A DNA stretch of 5,151 nt from an uncultured Methylococcaceae bacterium. Lineage in GTDB: Bacteria; Pseudomonadota; Gammaproteobacteria; Methylococcales; Methylomonadaceae. The stretch covers positions 1 through 5,151 of the forward strand of contig CAJAHC010000604.1 of NCBI GenBank assembly GCA_903939355.1, read 5' to 3'. The translations under genes were made by a program, and so were the position numbers. The notes below the pieces were generated by a model that saw nothing but the letters and a program-made list of their open reading frames with translations, did not search any database and was not told the DNA's origin. Positions 1-5,151 of the stretch are shown here, piece by piece (position 1 is the first letter of the stretch; every line of letters begins with the position of its first letter).

Positions 1-135
1 ACCTTTTTTCGCCTGTGCGCGTCTACTTATTTCCCTCCTTTTGTATTCAAAAAGTTACAGTTAGTTGCCCTTAATCCCTTATGTTTTTCCCTCAATTTTA
101 TTCTTATATTTCATTAAAACAATAAGTTGTATGTG
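1..135. other. AT/pyrimidine-rich non-coding stretch upstream of the sigma-54 promoter
   Basis: No open reading frame with a credible start and ribosome binding site is visible here on either strand. The stretch is T- and C-rich on the plus strand, with a T-run near position 5 and two CCCTTA copies at 68-73 and 76-81. Being immediately upstream of a -24/-12 promoter, it is where an enhancer-binding protein would be expected to bind. No convincing inverted-repeat upstream activating site was found in it. The T-run at the very left edge could be the tail of a terminator of a gene outside the window, but that cannot be judged. Confidence 0.5.
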
Positions 136-154
136 TTGGCATGGCTGTTGCTTT
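136..154 (+). promoter_or_regulatory. Sigma-54 (RpoN) -24/-12 promoter for the cluster
   Basis: The sequence TTGGCATGGCTGTTGCTTT matches the RpoN consensus YTGGCACG-N4-TTGCW with a single departure (T for the C after TGGCA). The invariant GG (138-139) and GC (150-151) are separated by exactly 10 nt, which is the required spacing. The -12 C at 151 puts the predicted transcription start near 163, leaving a leader of about 147 nt before the ATG of gene 1. Such promoters need an AAA+ enhancer-binding activator, which is not encoded in the window. No equally good sigma-54 or sigma-70 promoter was seen before genes 2 or 3. The match is seen directly; the activity is inferred. Confidence 0.72.
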
Positions 155-173
155 AGCCCTTGTAGCTGCCGTA

Positions 174-216
174 ATTACCCAGATTTGTTTAATCACACAA
201 AACCGCATTGGGTAAT
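174..216 (+). repeat. Inverted repeat in the predicted leader of gene 1
   Basis: ATTACCCA at 174-181 is perfectly complementary to TGGGTAAT at 209-216. The 27-nt space between contains a smaller nested repeat, TTTGT (184-188) with ACAAA (197-201). If transcription starts near 163, this forms a stem-loop 10-15 nt from the 5' end of the message. It could stabilise the transcript or bind a regulator. It is not a recognised riboswitch and has no T-tract. Confidence 0.4.
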
Positions 217-252
217 GCCGACAAGCAAGCGTGGTTAAGCATAGCCAAGAAA

Positions 253-262
253 AACAATTGTT
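253..262. repeat. 10-bp palindrome AACAATTGTT in the leader of gene 1
   Basis: This is a perfect palindrome about 50 nt upstream of the gene 1 start. It is flanked by AGCATA (238-243) and TATGCT (262-267), which are also inverted with respect to one another. It could be an operator for a dimeric regulator acting downstream of the sigma-54 promoter, or a chance AT-rich palindrome. No regulator family could be assigned. Confidence 0.3.
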
Positions 263-298
263 ATGCTGGCTTTAATACAGTCCAACTTCTGAATTAAT

Positions 299-302
299 GG
301 GA
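299..302 (+). promoter_or_regulatory. Weak ribosome binding site of gene 1
   Basis: GGGA lies 7 nt before the ATG at 310. It is a weak Shine-Dalgarno sequence but at the right distance. It favours the ATG at 310 over the in-frame ATGs at 319 (too far away) and 424 (preceded only by a poor GGCAAGA-like stretch). Confidence 0.4.
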
Positions 303-309
303 TTTTAAA

Positions 310-2688
310 ATGAAAAAAATGACAAGCGGTGTAGTTGCCCTAATAACAGCTAACGATGATGTCTGCTCAATAGATAACCAAGACATAACAATCAGTCAGT
401 CAAACTTCAGTGTTGGCAAGAATATGTTACGCCGTGCCATTCAAGTGGCGATAGCCGGCTCAATGCTGGCCAGTGGTGTAGCGTCGGCGGTGTTGATAGA
501 CCAAGGCCCTGCTGATCCGACTATAACTTTTCCTCAGTGGTATCGCGATGCTGATGGATTAGCAATGGGCTTGTGTCGATCAACAACAGCTTATTGTTTT
601 CCATTAGTGGCTAATCCGGCCGGCTTTGTGGGCAATATTGGCGACGAGGCCTTTTACAATTTGATTGAGTTTAAAAATACAACTACTGGATCAGATTTTC
701 AATACCGTTATTTAGGTGCCTTAGAAGCATCTTATCTCCCAGGCCCAACACCTAGGCGAGGAGAGGAAACGGTGTTTGCTAGAATCCGGATTACCTTTAA
801 TTTTAATGATTCTAATAAAGATGGTACTTATACAGTCACACATCCCTTTGGCGTCCACACTTTTCAAAATGTCCTAGCGACTAATAAAACTAATTTAATT
901 GGCAGTCAAGCGGCTAATTTCTTTACCGTCGATGTGCCAGTAATGGGAGTGGGGGGTAACTTAACAGCCTCTCCAGTGGGTCCTTTTATTAAGTGGGATA
1001 CCGATTTACCTTTGGTTGCAGGTGCAGAGGAATTCGTAGGTGATCCAGCTACGCCACATACTTTTACCGGCAGTCCTTTTGGTACCAACTTTATACGAAT
1101 ACAGGGTCCGGTTGGATCTAACTTAGATGGTTTGGGTAATGATTTTATTGAGGAATCGTTGGGCAATGTCCTCGGGCAGAAATGGACAGCACCGATTGCT
1201 CAACCTATAAAAATCGACACGGCTTATAAAGTGCGTAAATCGGGAGTTAATGGTATCGATGTTTGGGCAACCTCAACGCCTAACCAACGTTTAATTGTTA
1301 CTGGTGCTGGCATGCCGAGCCTGCAATTATTACCCAGTGGTACAGTAGCAGGAAAATATCATGGCCATATCGAGTATCCTTCAACGCAAGAAATCCCTGC
1401 GCAGATTACGCTTACCAACTTAGCCAGTAATCCAGTTAATAGCACAACGGCGGCACTTGAAGATGGTGTTCAAATCACGCGTTCTACATTCGAAACAATA
1501 AATCGCCAAGTAACAGTCGTTGCCCATTCTTCTGATGAAGTAATTATGCCTAATTTAGTGGTGACAGGTATACCTGACATACCCACTGCTGCCGGTGTTT
1601 TACCAGCGTTGACCGGTGCCATGACACAAGCACAATGTGCTGGCATTATTCCTGTTGTTACTAATCCGGTTGATGTGTGCTTTACCTATACTTTGCCAGC
1701 AACTGTAGAACCAGTAGACCAAATTTCAGTGATTTCAACGGAGTTAGGGATTCATGTTGATGAGTTGTTGAATATTGTGGGCACACCTCAAAACCCACTC
1801 AACCCACCGCAGGCAGCTAATATTGCTGCGCCAGGTTATTCAGTAAATACAGTTGGTTCAACAGCATTAGCAGGGCTTGTTGTATTACCGTTAGATGCTC
1901 ATATTATAAAGCAACCGACTAACGGTACAGTGGCGCTTGTTAACGGTGTCTGGACGTTTACGGCGAATGCAACGGCAACAACGGGTGCTGATAATTTCCA
2001 ATATGTTACACAAGCAGCGGATAATGCGCCGGTTTCCAATTTAGCTACAGCTAATTTAACGCTGGCATTTAGTCCTACTGCACCTACCGCTGTTGCTGAT
2101 CAGTTTGCGGCAACTTATGCAGGAACCGTAGCGGCCAAAACCAAAACAGTGACCATAATGGGTAATGACAAGCCGGCCAGTACTAGCCCATTGGATCAGA
2201 TAAATCCTGCCAGCTTGACGATTGTAACGGCACCTACTAAAGGTAATCTGACCAAGCTTGCTTCTGGTCAAATTACTTATGTAACCAAAACGGCGACTGC
2301 CACTTCTGGTGGAGCAGACTTCTTTACCTATAAAGTCAATAACTTCGCCAATCCAGCACAAGCTTCCAATACTGTAAGAGTGGATGTAACTAACTTTTCA
2401 GCAGCAGAAGCCGTGGGTTTCACGAATAAATATACTATCGCATCAAAAAAGTGGGTTATTAATGGTACCTCTTCATGGTTTGGAGCCAATCTGAGTGCTT
2501 CGACAGCTACTTGTTGGATTGGAACAGCAACAACACCGAGTGCAACTACTTTGATTGGCAGTTCTCCAATTGATGCAACAGGTAACTTCACAGTGACAAA
2601 TGTTGGACCAGTAGGAAACAATAATGGTGCTATGCGTTGCAGAACCTCTAATGGTGGTTTAGCGGCAGGAATAATTGCAGCTAAATAA
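310..2688 (+). CDS. Secreted Ig/cadherin-like repeat protein of unknown function
   Basis: The product is 792 residues and is predicted to be exported. About 38 polar residues precede a signal-peptide-like segment: M39-L-R-R, a hydrophobic core and an A-S-A cleavage site near residue 60. A long N-terminal region (about 61-500) has no fold I recognise. Two tandem beta-sandwich-like repeats follow at about 509-586 and 592-693. Each has a P-T-x-G turn (536 and 642) and a G-x-D-x-F-x-Y strand (561-565 and 670-674), the signature of bacterial Ig/cadherin-like tandem domains. A final domain runs from about 697 to 792. Cysteines occur as likely disulfide pairs: C89/C96, C443/C457 and C735/C777. No catalytic motif, transmembrane anchor or PEP-CTERM tail is seen. 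It sits directly downstream of the sigma-54 promoter and upstream of the multicopper oxidase, which suggests an extracellular structural, adhesive or partner role (inference). If the start is at 424, the signal peptide becomes ordinary in length. Confidence 0.85.
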   Translation: MKKMTSGVVALITANDDVCSIDNQDITISQSNFSVGKNMLRRAIQVAIAGSMLASGVASAVLIDQGPADPTITFPQWYRDADGLAMGLCRSTTAYCFPLVANPAGFVGNIGDEAFYNLIEFKNTTTGSDFQYRYLGALEASYLPGPTPRRGEETVFARIRITFNFNDSNKDGTYTVTHPFGVHTFQNVLATNKTNLIGSQAANFFTVDVPVMGVGGNLTASPVGPFIKWDTDLPLVAGAEEFVGDPATPHTFTGSPFGTNFIRIQGPVGSNLDGLGNDFIEESLGNVLGQKWTAPIAQPIKIDTAYKVRKSGVNGIDVWATSTPNQRLIVTGAGMPSLQLLPSGTVAGKYHGHIEYPSTQEIPAQITLTNLASNPVNSTTAALEDGVQITRSTFETINRQVTVVAHSSDEVIMPNLVVTGIPDIPTAAGVLPALTGAMTQAQCAGIIPVVTNPVDVCFTYTLPATVEPVDQISVISTELGIHVDELLNIVGTPQNPLNPPQAANIAAPGYSVNTVGSTALAGLVVLPLDAHIIKQPTNGTVALVNGVWTFTANATATTGADNFQYVTQAADNAPVSNLATANLTLAFSPTAPTAVADQFAATYAGTVAAKTKTVTIMGNDKPASTSPLDQINPASLTIVTAPTKGNLTKLASGQITYVTKTATATSGGADFFTYKVNNFANPAQASNTVRVDVTNFSAAEAVGFTNKYTIASKKWVINGTSSWFGANLSASTATCWIGTATTPSATTLIGSSPIDATGNFTVTNVGPVGNNNGAMRCRTSNGGLAAGIIAAK

Positions 2689-2708
2689 TTTTCTAAAGTG
2701 TGCCTAAG

Positions 2709-2735
2709 CCCATGGTATCGAAAAGATATCGTGGG
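2709..2735 (+). terminator. Stem-loop just after gene 1 (terminator-like, no T-tract)
   Basis: 2709-2719 pairs with 2725-2735 over 11 bp, including two G-T wobbles, closed by a GAAAA loop. It begins 21 nt after the gene 1 stop codon. No run of T follows on the plus strand (the next bases are TGGTTGGGTAAAAAAATAAA), so it is not a classic intrinsic terminator. It may be a 3' stabilising or processing stem, or a terminator that works without a U-tract. Confidence 0.45.
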
Positions 2736-2753
2736 TGGTTGGGTAAAAAAATA

Positions 2754-2811
2754 AATAACAGGTGTTTGTTCGTTTTATGTAGTAAATCGGCTGAACACCG
2801 TGCTTGTTATT
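2754..2811 (+). repeat. Bulged inverted repeat upstream of gene 2
   Basis: AATAACA (2754-2760) pairs with TGTTATT (2805-2811), and the adjoining GGTGTTT (2761-2767) pairs with GAACACC (2793-2799, one G-T wobble). A 5-nt bulge lies on the 3' side and the loop is 25 nt. The structure ends about 20 nt before the ribosome binding site of gene 2, so it could influence its translation or mark an mRNA processing site. Function is inferred only. Confidence 0.4.
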
Positions 2812-2830
2812 CAACATGAAAAAATACATT

Positions 2831-2836
2831 AAAGGA
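2831..2836 (+). promoter_or_regulatory. Ribosome binding site of gene 2
   Basis: AAAGGA lies 7 nt before the ATG at 2844. It is the only Shine-Dalgarno-like site near the start and fixes that start well, because a signal peptide begins directly there. Confidence 0.65.
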
Positions 2837-2843
2837 AAAACAG

Positions 2844-3545
2844 ATGAACAGATTAAAAATAGCTGGTTTATTGGTGTTAGGTCTGCAATGTACCCAGAGT
2901 GCATTAGCCGATCCTGTTATTAGTTTGGGTCAGCCGCTGGGAGGAAAAACATTTGCTATGTTTTATATGAACAACAAAAAAATAGACTCTTCTCCAGCAC
3001 AGGAACTGATTGCGTTAACTAATTTATTGAATAAGCAAAATCAAGGTATATCACCTTGTATGGTTAATACCGATATCAATGCAATTGGAATAAGTTGTGG
3101 TGGCGGTTTAGTAAAATTTGTAGAAGGCTTTTATAGCAATATTTTATCTTTTAATTTGAAAAATGAGCTGATAAATCTGCGTAAGGGTCTAAAGCAAGTA
3201 AACGGATCCAATTTTCGATCGCCCACCAAGTTAGTTCCTGGCGATTCTGTTGGCAGGGATATTCATATAGTCTTCAATAAGCCGGTCTATGAGTTTGCGA
3301 TGAACTTTGATTCAACGACTAATTATAATTCGAGAACAAAGGTTACTACCGGTGGATCTTCGATCGATAGTGTTAAGTTCTTAGTCAATGGGGCAGTCGT
3401 TCAAAGTGATTTGACGCCAACGTCAACGCAATGGGTAACGGTATCGGATAGTAAGGGTATGAAAGATTTATGGATAAATCCTGTAGGCGGAGATAGCAGT
3501 GCGCGAGCATTTAGAATGAATAAATTTTCGGTGGTAACAAACTAG
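2844..3545 (+). CDS. Small secreted protein of unknown function
   Basis: The product is 233 residues. A standard signal peptide opens it: N-R-L-K, a hydrophobic core at 6-14 and A-L-A before a predicted cut at 22/23. C16 is preceded by Q, so it is not a lipobox. The mature protein of about 211 residues has one cysteine pair (C72 and C85) near a G-G-G turn. Its C-terminal half is rich in alternating polar and hydrophobic strands with aromatic and N/D/S residues, suggesting a beta-sandwich of the kind seen in bacterial secreted lectin-like or PEP-CTERM-associated proteins. No PEP-CTERM sorting tail, heme motif or catalytic motif is present. I do not recognise the family. It lies 155 nt after gene 1 and 127 nt before the multicopper oxidase, all on one strand. 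A role as a periplasmic or extracellular accessory is plausible but unproven. Confidence 0.82.
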   Translation: MNRLKIAGLLVLGLQCTQSALADPVISLGQPLGGKTFAMFYMNNKKIDSSPAQELIALTNLLNKQNQGISPCMVNTDINAIGISCGGGLVKFVEGFYSNILSFNLKNELINLRKGLKQVNGSNFRSPTKLVPGDSVGRDIHIVFNKPVYEFAMNFDSTTNYNSRTKVTTGGSSIDSVKFLVNGAVVQSDLTPTSTQWVTVSDSKGMKDLWINPVGGDSSARAFRMNKFSVVTN

Positions 3546-3555
3546 AGGGTATTTA

Positions 3556-3585
3556 GATTGGGTTGCTCAAAAAAGCAATCCAATC
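3556..3585 (+). terminator. Strong stem-loop just after gene 2 (terminator-like, no T-tract)
   Basis: 3556-3566 pairs with 3575-3585 over 11 bp, with a single G-T wobble, around an 8-nt A-rich loop (TCAAAAAA). It starts 11 nt after the gene 2 stop codon. No T-run follows on the plus strand, so it is a candidate 3' stability element or weak terminator rather than a proven intrinsic terminator. A second hairpin follows within 3 nt. Confidence 0.5.
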
Positions 3586-3587
3586 GG

Positions 3588-3607
3588 TAAACCATTTTGA
3601 TGGTTTA
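3588..3607 (+). repeat. Second tandem hairpin after gene 2
   Basis: TAAACCAT (3588-3595) pairs perfectly with ATGGTTTA (3600-3607) around a 4-nt loop, TTTG. It lies 2 nt beyond the preceding stem-loop, so the two could stack. It is followed by GTAAAAAGG, not by T residues. It probably acts together with the first hairpin on message ends or processing. Confidence 0.45.
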
Positions 3608-3618
3608 GTAAAAAGGTT

Positions 3619-3654
3619 AGTGTTAATTCTACCTAATATTTAATACATAACACT
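3619..3654 (+). repeat. Inverted repeat just before the oxidase ribosome binding site
   Basis: AGTGTTA (3619-3625) is complementary to TAACACT (3648-3654), with a 22-nt AT-rich loop containing AATATT. It ends 2 nt before the ribosome binding region of gene 3. It could be an operator or a leader hairpin adjusting translation of the oxidase. An AT-rich chance repeat cannot be excluded. Confidence 0.35.
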
Positions 3655-3656
3655 TT

Positions 3657-3665
3657 AAGAGAGAG
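3657..3665 (+). promoter_or_regulatory. Ribosome binding site of the multicopper oxidase gene
   Basis: The purine stretch AAGAGAGAG ends 7 nt before the ATG at 3673. It supports that start, and with it the long N-terminal extension. The in-frame ATG at 3751 (residue 27) is preceded by ATTTAAAGCC, which has no Shine-Dalgarno match. Confidence 0.5.
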
Positions 3666-3672
3666 TGCAATC

Positions 3673-5151
3673 ATGAGTATAACTAAGTCATATATCGACG
3701 GGGAAATCGATATCATTATTAGAGAAATATCCCCATTTAAATTTAAAGCCATGGCAAATTTAGCAGCTGCTATAGCTGTTTTGTCAGGTAGCCTGTTGAC
3801 GGCAACACAAGTTGAAGCCGCCTTTAATATTCCAACAGCACAGGTAGATCCAATAACAGGAGTTGCAAAGCCTGAACCCAGTCCTTTATGTATTAATGGA
3901 CAGTGTGCTGATGAGTTTACGGCCAAGATGTTGATGTTTGAAGAGTTTGGTACTAAAGATGCATCAAGCATGAACAGTGCTAAGTTAACGCCAGCAGTAT
4001 TGCCACCGGTATCAGATTGTCAGAGTATGCCCGAAGGTGCAGCCTTAGATGCGTTTCTTAACGAAGACATTAACTCCATACCAGGCCGTGTGGTTGATGA
4101 AACTCTACCCAATCCATGGCAAGCTAAAATCAATGACTGTTTAGGCGTTACGACGGCAACTGTCGCAGAAGGCCGTCCAGGTGGTGAATGGTTTGCTCAT
4201 CAACGATTTGAAGAGTTTCCTACCCAACGTTATTTTCAAAGTGCGCAAACAGGTGCACGCGATAATGGTGGCTTGCGCAATAAATACCAAATGCATAATT
4301 ATGCAAAAGGGGAATTTGGACCCAACGGGCTTTATTATATGGTAGGTACCGATGGTAAGCCCGGTACCACAGGTTTACAAATAAAAATCCATCCCAACTT
4401 ACCGGTACAAGAGCCTAATTCTGTATGGACGTTTGATGGTACTTTACCGCCCAAATTGTTGATGGCACGTTATGGTGAACCACTTATTTTCCGTCATTAT
4501 AATGCCTTGCCTATTGATATAACGGCAAATAACGGGTTTGGTCGTCATACCATTACCACGCATGAGCATAATGGCCATAACCCAGCTGAAAGTGATGGCT
4601 TCGCACATGCCTATAGTTATCCCGGCCAGTTTTATGACTACCATTGGCCCATGGTTTTGGCGGGACACGATACTATCAACAAAGGTGCTTTAGATCCTAA
4701 AACAGGGGCGCCCGATGGTAGTGGTGGCATTATTAAGATGCCTGGTGATTGGCATGAAACTATGAGTACTCATTGGTTCCATGATCACATGCTCGATTTT
4801 ACTGCGCAAAATGTTTACAAAGGCAATGCCGCCGCAATGAACTACTACAGTGCCATTGATAACGGTAGGGAACCGGTCAACTTGTCAGAAGCAACTAATG
4901 GACAAAAAAGTACCGCTGATTCCATAAAACCAGCTTATGCCTGTCATTATGCTAATCCAAATAATGTCAGTTTATGTCTACCCAGTGGTTCTGGGCTTGA
5001 TTGGGGTAACCGAGATTATGACGTTAATCTGGTAGTTGCAGACAAAGCGTGGGATGCTAATGGTCAGTTAAAATTTAATATCTTTAATCTGGATGGATTT
5101 TTGGGCGACCGTATTACCGTTAACTGGGAATACAAGCCTTATCTGGATGTG
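3673..5151 (+). CDS. Secreted multicopper oxidase, MofA/OmpB/CotA-like (3' truncated by window end)
   Basis: The 493 visible residues are the N-terminal part of a copper oxidase. This class couples oxidation of a substrate (metal ion or phenolic) at a type 1 copper to reduction of O2 at a trinuclear centre. The first copper-ligand motif is T-T-H-E-H-N-G-H at 295-302 (H297, H299), followed by N-P-A-E-S-D-G. The second is H-W-F-H-D-H at 367-372 (H370, H372), followed by a N-V-Y-K-G segment as in CotA-type enzymes. Motifs 3 and 4, including the type 1 copper ligands, must lie beyond the window. The signal-peptide core starts near M27 and cleavage is likely near V-E-A at 47-49. Some 240 residues with cysteines C73, C78, C116 and C156 precede motif 1, far more than in CotA, which points to the large MofA/OmpB-type proteins. 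Mn(II) or Fe-related oxidation is a family-based guess. This is an open, in-frame 5' portion with no frameshift. Confidence 0.88.
   Translation, partial: MSITKSYIDGEIDIIIREISPFKFKAMANLAAAIAVLSGSLLTATQVEAAFNIPTAQVDPITGVAKPEPSPLCINGQCADEFTAKMLMFEEFGTKDASSMNSAKLTPAVLPPVSDCQSMPEGAALDAFLNEDINSIPGRVVDETLPNPWQAKINDCLGVTTATVAEGRPGGEWFAHQRFEEFPTQRYFQSAQTGARDNGGLRNKYQMHNYAKGEFGPNGLYYMVGTDGKPGTTGLQIKIHPNLPVQEPNSVWTFDGTLPPKLLMARYGEPLIFRHYNALPIDITANNGFGRHTITTHEHNGHNPAESDGFAHAYSYPGQFYDYHWPMVLAGHDTINKGALDPKTGAPDGSGGIIKMPGDWHETMSTHWFHDHMLDFTAQNVYKGNAAAMNYYSAIDNGREPVNLSEATNGQKSTADSIKPAYACHYANPNNVSLCLPSGSGLDWGNRDYDVNLVVADKAWDANGQLKFNIFNLDGFLGDRITVNWEYKPYLDV

Noticed and set aside
42..59. TGT...ACA inverted pair upstream of the sigma-54 promoter as a NifA-type activator site
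   Set aside because: The spacer is 12 nt, while the NifA site requires TGT-N10-ACA. No flanking symmetry supports another activator.
906..1166. Minus-strand open frame within gene 1
   Set aside because: It is fully embedded opposite a well-supported long gene, with low-complexity P/T/K composition typical of an antisense shadow. The same holds for 2056-2361, 2328-2621 and 4444-4668.
2789..2803. GGC...GTGC as a second sigma-54 promoter before gene 2
   Set aside because: GG and GC are 11 nt apart instead of the obligatory 10, and the surrounding consensus bases are missing.
2804..2830. TTGTTA and TACATT as a sigma-70 promoter for gene 2
   Set aside because: The spacer is only 15 nt and the start would fall on the ribosome binding site, leaving no leader.
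2886..2894. Cysteine 16 of gene 2 as a lipoprotein attachment site
   Set aside because: The residue before it is Q, whereas a lipobox needs G, A or S there. A normal A-L-A cleavage site follows.
2704..2904. Minus-strand open frame of 66 codons across the gap between genes 1 and 2
   Set aside because: It reads through the two hairpins and the gene 2 signal peptide, has no ribosome binding site that I could see, and has no family features.
3633..3971. Minus-strand open frame of 112 codons opposite the oxidase start
   Set aside because: It overlaps a strongly supported plus-strand coding start, covers its ribosome binding site, has no recognisable domain, and looks like a shadow of the codon pattern of the real gene.
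4340..4380. Repeated GGTACC words inside the oxidase gene as a repeat element
   Set aside because: They encode ordinary G-T residues in a continuous reading frame and show no longer shared sequence.

Overview
The window reads as a gammaproteobacterial-type accessory or metal/redox locus. The non-coding DNA is AT-rich, the codon use is moderately AT-leaning, and all three genes encode exported proteins. It holds three consecutive plus-strand genes separated by fairly long, hairpin-rich gaps. The taxon cannot be fixed from sequence alone. A Methylococcales-like methanotroph or another environmental gammaproteobacterium would fit, but that is only an impression.

Layout: 1-135 is a pyrimidine/AT-rich non-coding stretch with no gene. 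A near-consensus sigma-54 (-24/-12) promoter lies at 136-154 and predicts transcription from about position 163, giving a leader of about 147 nt that contains an inverted repeat (174-216) and a 10-bp palindrome (253-262). Gene 1 (310-2688) encodes a 792-residue secreted protein with a large N-terminal region of unknown fold and two tandem Ig/cadherin-like beta domains near its C-terminus. A 155-nt gap with two stem-loops follows. Gene 2 (2844-3545) encodes a 233-residue secreted protein of unknown function. A 127-nt gap with two tandem hairpins and a further inverted repeat follows. Gene 3 (3673 to the window end, truncated) encodes the first 493 residues of a large secreted multicopper oxidase. 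Its motifs H-E-H-N-G-H and W-F-H-D-H resemble the large MofA/OmpB/CotA-related enzymes tied to manganese or iron chemistry.

Reading of the locus (inference): the three exported proteins form a cluster in which the oxidase is the probable catalytic member and genes 1 and 2 are candidate extracellular or surface partners. No gap hairpin has a T-tract on the plus strand, so transcription from the sigma-54 promoter could run into genes 2 and 3, with the hairpins acting as processing, stability or attenuation elements. The MCO and gene 1 both carry unusually long N-terminal extensions before the signal-peptide core, whereas gene 2 has an ordinary short signal peptide.
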